In this document: positions 8,040 to 17,583 of the stretch, piece by piece | Position numbering within the stretch: the stretch's first letter is position 1 | How the letters are laid out: each line of letters begins with the position of its first letter | Source: Methanobacteriota archaeon | GTDB taxonomy: Archaea; Halobacteriota; Methanosarcinia; Methanotrichales; Methanotrichaceae | Direction of reading: 5' to 3' | DNA: 64,000 nt | NCBI GenBank assembly: GCA_029553285.1 | Contig: JAKPCO010000077.1 | Span: 1 to 64,000 of the forward strand | Program-made: the position numbers and the translations under genes | The notes under the pieces: model-generated | Databases searched by the model: none | What the model was told of the DNA's origin: nothing | What the model saw: only the letters and a program-made list of their open reading frames with translations

Positions 8040-11000
8040 TCATCTCACTGTAACCCTGATGGTCTTGTCGAGCTGGCTTCCATCAATCGTCGCCGTTATC
8101 CTGAAGCTCTTCTCCCCTGGAGCGCCGAATGTCGAGCGCATCCTGTACATGCCTGTGGAGATTCTGGTGAGCGTGCTCCCCTGCCTGGCGGCATCCTGCG
8201 GGCTCCAGGTCATCTTCAGCGACGTCGGATCTGTGAGTTCGCCGTAGTTGTTGAAGAACCTCAGAGTCATTGTGTAGTCCCTGTTCGCCCTCCTGGTGCT
8301 GAAGCTCGCCCTGACGTCACACGGCGGCAGCGCGCTTGTTATCCTCAGAGGCGTGGCGTAAATGCTGTTGTCCTCCAGGTATGACAGCCAGTAACGTCCC
8401 TTTCCACAGGCGATTGATGGCCAGCTGAGATCTCCGCTCAGCACGAGGCTCCTCTCGATGCTGCTCCAGTCGCGCCTGTACCTCTCCAGCACTATCCCAT
8501 CCTCACTCCTGTACACCAGCATGAACTCGCCATTGCTCCACAGCAGGTACGGCTGATCCTCATCTGTGGATCCTCCTGTCAGCCTCCTGGTGTCCAGCAG
8601 GTTGAGGTTCGTGTCGAGCTTCTTGACGATCACATCGAGATTCCCGCGATCCTCTGACACATAAGAGACGTAGATGTAGCCGCTGGCCAGCACCAGAGAG
8701 GGGATATCCTGGTAGTAGCTGTCGGACGTGAGCCTTACGCTTCTGATGGGCTTCCAGGTCGAGTCGAAGCGTGTCAGGTAGATGTCACCGTTGCTGCTCC
8801 TGCCGCCCTCCCACGACTGGTAGGCCAGGTAGAAATCATCCCCCACCTTCAGCAGAGCCGGAGAGTCCTGATCGCTTGCAGATGTTGTGAGCTGTCTGGT
8901 CTCCAGCACGTTCAGGCTCTGGTCGAGCTTCTTCATGAAGATGTCCATGTTGCCCTTCTCGCTGGAGACGTACACAACATAGTAGTTCTTCCCGTCATAG
9001 ACAACTGAGGGCCTGTCCTGGTACGCAGCGTCGCTGGTCAGAAGCTTGCTGCTCAGAGGTTTCATGGACGCATCATATGTCTGTATCCTGATGTCGCCGT
9101 TGCTGCTTCTTCCGCGCTCCCAGGACTGGCAGACCAGCGCGAATCCACTATCTTTGGAGATCAGCCGGGGCGAGTCCTTGATCTGGTCCCTGACCTGGGC
9201 GCCGGTCACGATCTCCATCCTCGGCTGAAGCAGCCTGTAGACCTGGCCCTTCGCGCTATCGTAGGAGTTCGGTGTTGCATGCTTCCCGTCCCTCGCATAG
9301 ACGAAGACCGTGTAATCGCCAGCATCTCCAGGATCCGAGCTCCATGTCCATGTGTTTGAGGTCGACCAGTCCCTGACTATCTGCCATGTGTTTCCTGTCG
9401 ATGGGCCCTTCAGCCAGAACCTGTAGTAGATCGGATCCCTGTCAGGATCTGTGGCCACCGCGGTCCATTTGATTGCCGTCCCGCTGGACTGCGGGCTCGG
9501 TTTGTCGGGCGTTAGGGAGGTTATCACAGGCGGCAGGTTCGGCTTCACAACGATGCTGAACGCTGCGCTCGCCTGGTCATCCCAGCCTGTCGGTGGCGCA
9601 TGCAGACCATCCCTGACCTGAACTATCACCTGAGACCTGCCAATGTCGATATCAGATGTCCTCCAGGTCCATGTATTCGAGAGCGACCAGTCCTGCACGA
9701 CCCTCCATGTGTAGCCTGTGGACGGGCCGTTCAGCATGAACCTGTAGTAAACCTGGTATCCCTCAGGATCGATCGCCGTAGCACTCCATGTCACCGTGCT
9801 CCCTGCGTACTGCGGGCTCGGCAGGCTCGAGCCGAAGCTCGTTATCACCGGCGGCAGGTTCGGGCGCGGTATGAATCCCAGGATCATGTATCCGCAGATC
9901 TTCTTGTCATCATAATCTGGAGAGTGCTTGCCGTCCCTGACGTAGACCATTATCTCGTTGAAACCGATGTCAAAGAACGATGTCTTCCATGTCCAGATGT
10001 TCCTGGATGTCCAGGATGTCATCTCCCTCCAGGTGTATCCCGTCGAAGGTCCTTTCAGCAGGAACTTGTACTGCAGTGGATCCCTCTCCGGATCGCTTGC
10101 CACAGCCCTGAAGCTGACCCAGGCGCCAGCGTACTGCGGGCTCGGCCTGTCGACCATTATCAGCCTCAGCTCCGGAGGCCTGTTCGTCTCCCTGAGGGTG
10201 AAGCTCTTCGTGACCTGGATATCTCCGGTCTCGCTGTGATAGTTGTCTCTGATCCAGACGCGCACATCATAGGTGCCTGGCTGGAGCCCTGCTGTGTTCC
10301 AGGACCATGTGTTATCAGAGGACCAGCTCCTCCTCTCCTGCCAGAGCCCTGATGTGGATGGGCCTTTCAGCCAGAAGCTGTACTCCAGTGGCACAGCGGA
10401 TGTGGCGCTCGCAGTCCACACTATCGTGGTGCCGACGTTCTGCGGGCTTGTTTTATCCGATGTCAGCGTCGCGCCCGTCGGGGGAGACTTGTAGTTGCCG
10501 AAGTCTACGCCGGTCTTTGCCTCGCCCGCGCTGAGCGTTATCGTGTAAGACCCGCCGCTCGGCTTCGTGACGCTCCAGCCCGGCTTCAGGGTCTCTGTGA
10601 CTGTGTATGTTCCTGCATCAAGTCCCGTGAAGTTGTACCATCCGTCGCTGTCTGTGATCGCTGTCCTGGTGTAGGTGCTGTTGCCTATCTTTATCTCCCA
10701 TCCCGGAAGGCCCTGCTCGCCTGCGTCCCTCACACCGTTGTTGTTCTTATCGTTGAACTTTGTTCCCCAGACGGATGCCTTCGTCGAGAGGTACCTGTTT
10801 CCGAAGTTCTTTCCTGATACGCTTGAGCTGGTGATTGTGACCGAATGTGATCCATCCCCACCTGGGTATGTCTGCGTCCAGCCAGGTCTGGAGAGCTCGC
10901 TGATCTTGTACGTGCCCGGTGCTATGTTACTGAAGGTGTATGATCCATCAGAGCCTGTGTACTGCGTTTCTGTTATGTGCACGCCCAGAGTCGTGGTGCC

Positions 11001-14000
11001 ATCCAGGACTATTCCCCATCCCGGGATCCCAGGATCGCCAGCGTCGCTTCCATCCCCGTTAAGATCGTTGAACTTCCTTCCGGAGATGGTGTAGACGCCT
11101 GCTATACCGAAGCTCGCATCAAGGACTGTGTTTGTGGTGACTGTCACAGTTATAGTCGATGATGTCACAACCACATAGCCCTCGGGCAGAGGATCGCTGA
11201 TCGTGTACGTTCCCGGCGCGACGTTATCGAATACGTATGATCCGTCCTCAGCGGTCTTTGTGCTCCTCACGACCTTCCCGTTCTCGATCAGGTTCACATC
11301 GCTCCCCGGTATTCCCGGCTCGCCCTCGTCCCTGACCTTGTTTGCGTTCAGATCGTAGTACTTCATGCCCTTTATCGACAGACTTCCGGCAACGCCGATA
11401 TCGAAGCGCACGTCAGCGGTTCCGAGCTGTATCTCTCTGCTCTCAGTTGTCGCCCTCCAGCCGTCGTGGGGGATCAGCTCCACCCTGTAGGTGCCCGGGG
11501 ACAGACCCTCGAATTTGTATGATCCATCAGCCCCTGTCTCAGTCATTGAGGTGACGTTCCCGCCCTGCCCGAGGGTCACACTCCAGCCACTGACACCAGG
11601 CTCTCCCTCGTCCCTCACACCGTTGGCGTTGATGTCATTGAATACCACTCCAGATATCGATCTCAAACCTGCATATCCGAAGTCGATGTTTGGCACGCTG
11701 GAGTCCCTGACCTCCACAGTGTGCACGCCGGTCTTCGGCGCGGTCTGGCTCCAGCCGTCCTGCTTCACGGCCTCGACCTTGTAGGTGCCAGACCTGAGAT
11801 GATCGAACGAATAGAACCCATCATCAGCGGTGACAGCAGTCCGCTCCTCCCCATCAGACATCCTCAGCTTCACAGTCCATCCTGAAAGCCCTGGCTCGCC
11901 ATCGCTGACGCCGTTAGCGTCAAGATCGCTGAATACCCTGCCGGATATCGTGAACCCGATCATCTGGACTCCGAAATCGACCCCGCTCTGATCAGAGTCT
12001 GTGATGCTAACCTCTTTAGAGGATATGCTCGCGTTCCAGCCGGCCTGCAGAACCACCCTGAGCGTATAGACGCCAGGCGTCAGATTACCGAAGCTGTAAG
12101 AGCCATCGTCTCCAGTCGTCGCAATGCTTTCAGTGGCATCGGGCTTCGTCAGGCGTACCTCCCATCCCTTCACGCCAGGCTCGCCGTCATTGACGCCGTT
12201 GTTATTCGCATCCTCGAACAGCTTGCCGCTTATGGAGTGTGTCCTGGCCCTGTTGCCGAAGTTGATTCCCGTCACATCTGTGTCGTTCAGGTTCACCTGC
12301 TGGCTCTCAGATGTTGTAGAATCCCAACCAGCTTTCGCCTGCTCCCTCACAGTGTACAGCCCTGGCGAGAGGCCATCAAACCTGTAGTAGCCGTCGAATC
12401 CGGTTGTTGTCTGAACTTCAGTCTGGTTTGGCATCGTGAGAACGATCGTCCACCCCTCCAGGCCAGCCTCGCCAGAGTCCATGACGCCGTTCCCATTTAG
12501 ATCATTGAACTTGTAGCCGGATATGCTCATCACCGGCAGAACCACATTCTCCTCTGAGATCGGCGGTGTTGCATTTATCGGAACTGTTACGTTCACAGGC
12601 GCGGTTACATTCTCTGTGACATTGGCAGCCACGGTGACGTTCTCCGGGGCCGCAGCTCTGAGAACCTCATACTCCTCAGCAACCGTGCTGTCAGCAGTTC
12701 CGTTTGTGGCGTGCCTGTTGTCCCTGACGCCTGCGGTTATCGTGTGCACCCCGATATCCTGCTCCGTCGTCGACCACGTCCATGTGTTGTCAGCAGACCA
12801 GTCCCTCACAACGTTACCATCCACCATGAACTGGTACTCGAGCGCATCCCCGTCAGGATCTGATGCATTCGCTGTCCATGCAACCACTGCACCCGCAACC
12901 TGTGGTGACTCCGGTGATGCCACCAGACTATCGATCACAGGCGGATTGTTCGGTACTACCCTGGCCTCTACAGTGTACTGGGATGACGCGGAAACAGGCT
13001 CGTTCTTTCCATCTCTGACAACAACCGTCACACTGTGAGATCCAACATCTCCATCTGTTGTCGACCACGTCCATGTGTTGTCAGCAGACCAGTCTTTCAT
13101 AACTCTGGTATCAAGCATGAACTGGTACTCGAGCGCATCTCCATCAGGGTCTGATGCACTCGCTGTCCATACAACTGCTGTACCCGCAACCTGTGGTGAC
13201 TCCGGTGATGCCACCAGACTCTCGATCAAAGGCGGACGGTTCGGCACTACCCTGGCCTCTATAACATACTGAGACGATGCCGAAACAGGCTCGTTCTTCC
13301 CGTCTCTGACAGAAACTGTAACGGTGTGAGATCCAACGTCTCTATCTGTCGTCGACCAGGTCCATGTGTTGTCAGCAGACCAGTCCCTCACAACGTTACC
13401 ATCCACCATGAACTGGTACTCGAGCGCATCCCCATCAGGATCTGATGCACTCGCGCTCCACACGACAGCACTGCCTGCAACCTGCGATGACTCCGGTGAT
13501 GCAAACAGTCCTGTCACCTGTGGCGGACGGTTCGGCATGATTATCGTGTACTGGGATGATGCGGAAACAGGCTCGTTCCTTCCATCCCTCACAGCAACCG
13601 TCACACTGTGAGATCCAACGTCTCTATCTGTCGTCGACCAGGTCCATGTGTTGTCAGCAGACCAGTCCCTCACAACGTTACCATCCACCATGAACTGGTA
13701 CTCGAGCGCATCCCCGTCAGGATCTGATGCACTCGCGCTCCACACGACAGCACTGCCTGCAACCTGCGATGACTCCGGTGATGCAAACAGTCCTGTCACC
13801 TGTGGCGGACGGTTGGGTGGAGCAGGCCGATTGATGACATATCTGGCTGTTTCTTTCACATCATAACCATCGTCCAGATCCTCATATCCATCTCTCACAC
13901 GAACCTCGATCTCGTTGGAGCCAACATCATCATCAGATGTCTTCCAAACCCATCTCGGCTCGGTTATCCATCCGGTCATCTCCTTCCAGCTGTCTCCTGT

Positions 14001-14294
14001 CGCCGGACCCTTCAGCAGAAACATGTACTCGAGCGCATCCCCATCAGGATCAAACGCGCTAACAGTCCATTTCACCTCCACACCCGCATCCTGCGGGCTC
14101 TGCGGTTCGCATACAAACGATGTTATGGCTGGAGGTTGATTCCCGGCAAGACCCGGCCCGGTGAAACCGGGTTCCTGCCCAGATGCAGATACGATCAGGA
14201 ATATGCCAAAGATGATCGAGATCGTGACAATAAGAACTCGATCTGCATTCCTGTAGCTGCAAATTTTATCATACAACGAGATCATCCTGCTCAT
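8040..14294 (-). CDS. Giant secreted repeat protein: Ig/PKD-like repeats, seven SdrD B-like domains, propeller-like repeats
   Basis: About 2,084 residues. A signal peptide (hydrophobic 'VLIVTISIIFGIFLIVSASG') is followed, reading 5' to 3' on the minus strand, by five Ig/PKD-like repeats (about 14130-12640) with 'SPxxAG..V.WTA.ASDPDGDALEYQF', a Thr/Asn-rich linker with many N-glycosylation sequons (about 12650-12540), seven SdrD B-like domains (about 12530-10490), each opening with a calcium-loop such as 'DLNGNGVMDSGE', four more Ig-like repeats (10480-9210), repeats of 'GDI....FD....P......LT.D..YQD.PS' that look like a beta-propeller (9200-8330), and a terminal beta domain. There is no C-terminal membrane anchor. 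It is probably an extracellular or sheath-associated adhesin. ATG at 14294 has AGGGG upstream; a GTG at 14324 is possible. Confidence 0.85.
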   Translation of the reverse strand: MSRMISLYDKICSYRNADRVLIVTISIIFGIFLIVSASGQEPGFTGPGLAGNQPPAITSFVCEPQSPQDAGVEVKWTVSAFDPDGDALEYMFLLKGPATGDSWKEMTGWITEPRWVWKTSDDDVGSNEIEVRVRDGYEDLDDGYDVKETARYVINRPAPPNRPPQVTGLFASPESSQVAGSAVVWSASASDPDGDALEYQFMVDGNVVRDWSADNTWTWSTTDRDVGSHSVTVAVRDGRNEPVSASSQYTIIMPNRPPQVTGLFASPESSQVAGSAVVWSASASDPDGDALEYQFMVDGNVVRDWSADNTWTWSTTDRDVGSHTVTVSVRDGKNEPVSASSQYVIEARVVPNRPPLIESLVASPESPQVAGTAVVWTASASDPDGDALEYQFMLDTRVMKDWSADNTWTWSTTDGDVGSHSVTVVVRDGKNEPVSASSQYTVEARVVPNNPPVIDSLVASPESPQVAGAVVAWTANASDPDGDALEYQFMVDGNVVRDWSADNTWTWSTTEQDIGVHTITAGVRDNRHATNGTADSTVAEEYEVLRAAAPENVTVAANVTENVTAPVNVTVPINATPPISEENVVLPVMSISGYKFNDLNGNGVMDSGEAGLEGWTIVLTMPNQTEVQTTTGFDGYYRFDGLSPGLYTVREQAKAGWDSTTSESQQVNLNDTDVTGINFGNRARTHSISGKLFEDANNNGVNDGEPGVKGWEVRLTKPDATESIATTGDDGSYSFGNLTPGVYTLRVVLQAGWNASISSKEVSITDSDQSGVDFGVQMIGFTISGRVFSDLDANGVSDGEPGLSGWTVKLRMSDGEERTAVTADDGFYSFDHLRSGTYKVEAVKQDGWSQTAPKTGVHTVEVRDSSVPNIDFGYAGLRSISGVVFNDINANGVRDEGEPGVSGWSVTLGQGGNVTSMTETGADGSYKFEGLSPGTYRVELIPHDGWRATTESREIQLGTADVRFDIGVAGSLSIKGMKYYDLNANKVRDEGEPGIPGSDVNLIENGKVVRSTKTAEDGSYVFDNVAPGTYTISDPLPEGYVVVTSSTITVTVTTNTVLDASFGIAGVYTISGRKFNDLNGDGSDAGDPGIPGWGIVLDGTTTLGVHITETQYTGSDGSYTFSNIAPGTYKISELSRPGWTQTYPGGDGSHSVTITSSSVSGKNFGNRYLSTKASVWGTKFNDKNNNGVRDAGEQGLPGWEIKIGNSTYTRTAITDSDGWYNFTGLDAGTYTVTETLKPGWSVTKPSGGSYTITLSAGEAKTGVDFGNYKSPPTGATLTSDKTSPQNVGTTIVWTASATSAVPLEYSFWLKGPSTSGLWQERRSWSSDNTWSWNTAGLQPGTYDVRVWIRDNYHSETGDIQVTKSFTLRETNRPPELRLIMVDRPSPQYAGAWVSFRAVASDPERDPLQYKFLLKGPSTGYTWREMTSWTSRNIWTWKTSFFDIGFNEIMVYVRDGKHSPDYDDKKICGYMILGFIPRPNLPPVITSFGSSLPSPQYAGSTVTWSATAIDPEGYQVYYRFMLNGPSTGYTWRVVQDWSLSNTWTWRTSDIDIGRSQVIVQVRDGLHAPPTGWDDQASAAFSIVVKPNLPPVITSLTPDKPSPQSSGTAIKWTAVATDPDRDPIYYRFWLKGPSTGNTWQIVRDWSTSNTWTWSSDPGDAGDYTVFVYARDGKHATPNSYDSAKGQVYRLLQPRMEIVTGAQVRDQIKDSPRLISKDSGFALVCQSWERGRSSNGDIRIQTYDASMKPLSSKLLTSDAAYQDRPSVVYDGKNYYVVYVSSEKGNMDIFMKKLDQSLNVLETRQLTTSASDQDSPALLKVGDDFYLAYQSWEGGRSSNGDIYLTRFDSTWKPIRSVRLTSDSYYQDIPSLVLASGYIYVSYVSEDRGNLDVIVKKLDTNLNLLDTRRLTGGSTDEDQPYLLWSNGEFMLVYRSEDGIVLERYRRDWSSIERSLVLSGDLSWPSIACGKGRYWLSYLEDNSIYATPLRITSALPPCDVRASFSTRRANRDYTMTLRFFNNYGELTDPTSLKMTWSPQDAARQGSTLTRISTGMYRMRSTFGAPGEKSFRITATIDGSQLDKTIRVTVR
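13327..13532 (-). repeat. Near-identical intragenic repeat, unit 1
   Basis: About 206 bp inside the giant protein gene that recurs 282 bp (94 codons) further on at 13609-13814 with only one clear mismatch (CCCATCAGG against CCCGTCAGG). The neighbouring Ig repeats are clearly more divergent, so this pair is a recent duplication or gene-conversion product. Confidence 0.85.
13609..13814 (-). repeat. Near-identical intragenic repeat, unit 2
   Basis: Partner of 13327-13532, in the same reading frame at a 282-bp period. The 76 bp between the two units are not identical to the segments flanking them, so homogenisation covers only the middle of each Ig-like domain. Confidence 0.85.
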
Positions 14295-14536
14295 AATTCC
14301 CCTGCCGATCATCCAATCCGTCACTCTCCTGCCCGCTCAGAGGTTCGCACCTCAAGCATGCATGGAGACTGACCGGCTTAAGTAGCTAATTTTCATGTAG
14401 GGCTTCCATTACTCGATTCTCTGACATCTATGAGTAATATGAATCATTTGTAGATCACATCTAGCTCATCGAGGCCCGTTACCAGGACATGCAGATCATC
14501 TATGGTGATCTGTATCAGAGAATCTTTTATTCAAAC

Positions 14537-15043
14537 TCATGCAAACGGGTGCTTTGCAGTATCCTTCCTTGAGAGGATCTCATCAACCCCAGGTTCGGAT
14601 CCGACCGCTCTCTTTATGGCCATCTTCGTTGCGAGGTAGTTGTTCTCATAGATCTTCCTCTTGTCTTTTGCATCCCACTCGATGAAGACAGAGACCACTA
14701 TGAGAAGATCCTCAACCCTCTCCCTGGGTATAACCCCCTCCGCGACAATGTCCATCACAGCTTTTGCGACTGCTGCCTGGGCCGGCCCGAAAATCAGAGC
14801 CGCCTGCCTTGCATTTTTGATCGTCACCTTGTTCACGATCAGAGTTGAGGGCTTCGCAGGCAGATTCGGCTCCAGAACCGCGAGAAGAGGTGTGTGACCC
14901 CTTCGCGGCGATGCCAGCGATGTGACAAATGCAGCATCAACCGCCCCACCCTTCGGCCCGATGACCAGATCGATATGCGCAACCTCGGGGCCATCTCCAA
15001 CCAGCGCCTCTCCGACGAGAGTCCTGCTGAAATCCCGATCCAA
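14537..15043 (-). CDS. fae: Formaldehyde-activating enzyme (5,6,7,8-tetrahydromethanopterin hydro-lyase)
   Basis: 168 residues. Fae condenses formaldehyde with tetrahydromethanopterin to methylene-H4MPT. 'LVGEALVGDGPEVAHIDLVIG' holds the catalytic His (His23 here), and 'TLIVNKVTIKNARQAALIFGPAQAAVAKAV' is strongly conserved in the family. The start is a TTG at 15043 with GGAGTGG 5-6 bases before it and a TATAAAG box at about 15065-15071. In methanogens with RuBisCO, Fae can serve a reductive hexulose-phosphate type route; a RuBisCO gene is 12 kb away. No fused Hps domain is present. Confidence 0.93.
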   Translation of the reverse strand: MDRDFSRTLVGEALVGDGPEVAHIDLVIGPKGGAVDAAFVTSLASPRRGHTPLLAVLEPNLPAKPSTLIVNKVTIKNARQAALIFGPAQAAVAKAVMDIVAEGVIPRERVEDLLIVVSVFIEWDAKDKRKIYENNYLATKMAIKRAVGSEPGVDEILSRKDTAKHPFA

Positions 15044-15186
15044 CCAACCACTCCCTTGGAACTCTTTATACCGATCTGGTACGCTGATAGAATATTAACT
15101 TATGCTGCAAGTTCTCTGAAGCTCTGCTTTTATGAACGCTGGGCTATGACATCCAGCTGATGCCGTGGACCACATTCCCGGACTTC

Positions 15187-15375
15187 TCAGTCCAGTATGC
15201 CCTTCGGGACCTCTATGCTGGCGATGGCGTGCTTGAAGAGCAGATATGTCCTTGGCCCTGCATCGAGCACTATCTCGTACGCGTTGAACGAGACAAGCTT
15301 ACCACTCAGCGGCCTGCCATCGTTCATCCTTACCATTACCTGCTGGCCCCTGAGCTTCGGCAGGAACTGCGGCAT
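15187..15375 (-). CDS. Hfq/Sm-like RNA-binding protein
   Basis: At least 62 residues. The sequence aligns by eye with the Sm fold of Hfq: Sm1 'VMVRMNDGRPLSGKLVSFNAYEIVLD' and Sm2 'TYLLFKHAIASIEVP', where KHA (residues 48-50) matches the Hfq hallmark YKHA. Hfq-type rings bind U-rich RNA. The start is unsure: the ATG at 15375 has only a distant GGAGG, while a very strong AAAAGGAGGGAG at 15432-15443 lies upstream with no in-frame ATG, GTG or TTG nearby; an ACG at 15426 would be correctly spaced and give a 79-residue product with a Gln/Glu-rich N-terminus. Shares a TATA box with the divergent orc gene. Confidence 0.65.
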   Translation of the reverse strand: MPQFLPKLRGQQVMVRMNDGRPLSGKLVSFNAYEIVLDAGPRTYLLFKHAIASIEVPKGILD

Positions 15376-15464
15376 CTTTGTCTTTGATTCCTCCTGCTCC
15401 TGCGCTCCAGCCTGCGTGTCCGTCGTATATACTCCCTCCTTTTGTAGAACTCTTTCGATGCGCA

Positions 15465-15480
15465 GGCATATATATAGTTG
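15465..15480. promoter_or_regulatory. Shared TATA box between hfq-like gene and orc1/cdc6
   Basis: TATATATA at 15469-15476 is palindromic and lies 34 bp before the orc start on the plus strand. On the minus strand it would start transcription near 15446, just before the AAAAGGAGGGAG site of the hfq-like gene. No other TATA-like sequence is seen in this 130-bp divergent gap. Confidence 0.5.
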
Positions 15481-15505
15481 TTCTCGAATAGTGGGTTGAA
15501 GGCAG

Positions 15506-16627
15506 ATGAAAGATGACATGCTTCTCTGGGATGAGACGCTCTTCAAGGACCCTGAGGTTTTCGAGCTGGATTATGTGCCGGAGCATTTCGATCACAGAGA
15601 GGCTCAGATGAAGAGCCTGAGGTTCTGCGTGCGGCCCGCCATTCGTGGAGCCAGGCCTGTTAATGCGCTCTGCCTGGGCCCCCCAGGCACCGGCAAAACC
15701 ACCGCGATAATAAAGCTGTTCGAGGAGATAGAGAAGCATACAAGAAGCGTGATCACTGTCCATATAAACTGCCAGATAGACGGGACACGGTACAGCATCT
15801 TCTCGAGGATATACAAAAAGATATTCGGTGTCGCTCCTCCCTCAAGCGGCATCTCCTTCAAGCGCCTCTTCGATAAAATAGCAAATGAGCTCGCATCCAG
15901 GGAGGCAGTTCTGATCGTGGCTCTGGACGATGTCAGCTATCTCTTCCCCGAGAAGGAGATCGATCAGATCCTTTACACCCTTCTCAGATCTCATGAGTCG
16001 CTGCCCGGATTCAGGGCAGGTGTGATGGCTGCACACAGCGAGCCATCCATGAAATACATCCTTGATCCCAGGGTAGAGTCCGTCTTCAGGCCGGAGGAGA
16101 TCCTGTTTCCACCGTACAAAAGAGACGAGATATTCGCGATACTCTCACGAAGGGCTCAGCTCGGATTCTATCCAGGTGTTCTGTCTCAGGATGTGCTTGA
16201 TCTCGTGGTGGATCTCACCACAGAATCCGGCGATCTCAGGGTGGGGATAGACCTGCTCAAGCGCGCCGGAATGGAAGCTGAGAGACGAGCATCCAGGAGC
16301 ATATCAGAGGAGGATGTAAGAAGGGCGTTCAGCAGCTCCAGATTCCTGCATATCGAGCACGCGATCAGATCTCTTAGCGGGGACGAGAGGACCCTGCTGA
16401 GGATCATCGCAGAACAACCCGGAGGCAAGGCGCAGTCCGGGGAGCTGTACCGCACCTACCACGGGATCACGCAGGCAGGCTACACGAAGTTTTACGAGAT
16501 CCTGAAGAGGCTGGAGGCTCTGAGGCTTGTAGAGACAAGCTTCACCGGCCCCGGTATGCGGGGAAGGAGCAGGATCATACGCCTGAGGTGCGATCCCGCA
16601 GAGGTGATCACCAGAGTCAAAGAGTGA
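15506..16627 (+). CDS. Orc1/Cdc6 replication initiator (AAA+ ATPase)
   Basis: 373 residues. An origin-binding AAA+ protein that licenses archaeal replication. Walker A 'GPPGTGKTT' (about residues 58-66), Walker B 'VLIVALDDVSYL' (DD rather than the common DE), sensor region 'GVMAAHSE', arginine-bearing 'DPRVESVF' and a C-terminal winged helix ('YRTYHGITQAGYTKFYEILKRLEALRLVE') are in order. Divergent to the hfq-like gene. I see no repeated ORB-type motifs in the short upstream gap, so an origin next to this gene is not supported from sequence alone. Confidence 0.9.
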   Translation: MKDDMLLWDETLFKDPEVFELDYVPEHFDHREAQMKSLRFCVRPAIRGARPVNALCLGPPGTGKTTAIIKLFEEIEKHTRSVITVHINCQIDGTRYSIFSRIYKKIFGVAPPSSGISFKRLFDKIANELASREAVLIVALDDVSYLFPEKEIDQILYTLLRSHESLPGFRAGVMAAHSEPSMKYILDPRVESVFRPEEILFPPYKRDEIFAILSRRAQLGFYPGVLSQDVLDLVVDLTTESGDLRVGIDLLKRAGMEAERRASRSISEEDVRRAFSSSRFLHIEHAIRSLSGDERTLLRIIAEQPGGKAQSGELYRTYHGITQAGYTKFYEILKRLEALRLVETSFTGPGMRGRSRIIRLRCDPAEVITRVKE

Positions 16628-16737
16628 CAGAGCCTCTTCGCCTGGGGACGCCTTCTGCTTCGGCGAGGGCCGGACAAAGACGCATCGTGCTCCAGCCCGG
16701 GGTGCACGCCTCCGGCGCCCCACTCCCTGATCTTTTG

Positions 16738-17583
16738 TCAGACCAGAGGCCTTGGCTGTTTATGCTCAGGCAGAACCGGCAGGGGCATTGTGTTTATGAG
16801 TATGGGCTGCTCCACGTCCTTCGCGCGCTCTACGAGAAGCTCCTTGCCCCACCGGGTCAGGCCGAAGAGGGGCACCGCAGTCCCGACCTGTACAAGCGGT
16901 TTCACGAGCTCCCGTATGTGCTTCGATGCGCATCCCGTTACTATATCAGCAGCAGAGAGAAGCCGTTCGGCATCATCCCTCGATATGCCGGTGAGATGTA
17001 CCCCCACGATCAGTATCCTGCATCCAGTCTCCTGCTCCAGCTTTCTCAGCTTAAATGCAGTTTCCGCATCTGTGACCGTGACCGCGAATTTTCTGTACCT
17101 CTGCGCAGCGATTCTCGCGCCTTCCACCTGATCGATCCTCGCATCCCTCGGGGAAAGCACTCTGCCGCCCTTCCGCTCGATGTACTCTATAACCTCTGGT
17201 ATCGGCTCCGTCTCCAGAAGCCCAGAGATCCAGCCGCCCATACCCTGGACGAGCGAGGGCGAGTCGGATATCACCGTACCGGCTCCATCACAGACCGTGA
17301 CCGCCGCCTCGATGAGACCCCTGGATATGCCTGTCATCATGGTCTCAGAGGCGCCAAAGCTCACGAAAGTCTCCATCTCGAGCTTCCGCCTGGGCGTGAA
17401 CATCCCGTGCTCTCTTATGCGGAACTCAGCATTCCCGGCAGCAGCCTCGGATGTTATCTTCTTTATTCCCCTAACCTTGTCGAAAAGAGGGCACCACTCT
17501 ATGAGCGGCTCTGTGGCCTCAATCACCTTCTCGTCCTTCACCTTCACCCTACATCTCCCGAGAAGCTCCATTATGTGCATCAT
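16738..17583 (-). CDS. Methanogenesis marker protein 8 (DUF2099)
   Basis: 281 residues. 'MELLGRCRVKVKDEKVIEATEPLIEWCPLF' at the N-terminus, 'FGASETMMTGISRGLIEAAVTVCDGAGTVI' and 'LVQGMGGWISGLLETEPIPEVI' identify the family restricted to methanogens and relatives. Conserved cysteines (in 'WCPLF', 'VCDGAG' and 'TGCASKH') suggest metal or cluster binding, but the function is not known to me. It is translationally coupled to alaX (the ATG overlaps the alaX TGA). Confidence 0.85.
   Translation of the reverse strand: MMHIMELLGRCRVKVKDEKVIEATEPLIEWCPLFDKVRGIKKITSEAAAGNAEFRIREHGMFTPRRKLEMETFVSFGASETMMTGISRGLIEAAVTVCDGAGTVISDSPSLVQGMGGWISGLLETEPIPEVIEYIERKGGRVLSPRDARIDQVEGARIAAQRYRKFAVTVTDAETAFKLRKLEQETGCRILIVGVHLTGISRDDAERLLSAADIVTGCASKHIRELVKPLVQVGTAVPLFGLTRWGKELLVERAKDVEQPILINTMPLPVLPEHKQPRPLV

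Noticed and set aside
15430-15505. Replication origin next to orc1/cdc6
   Set aside because: No repeated ORB-like motifs or AT-rich unwinding region are visible in the short gap.
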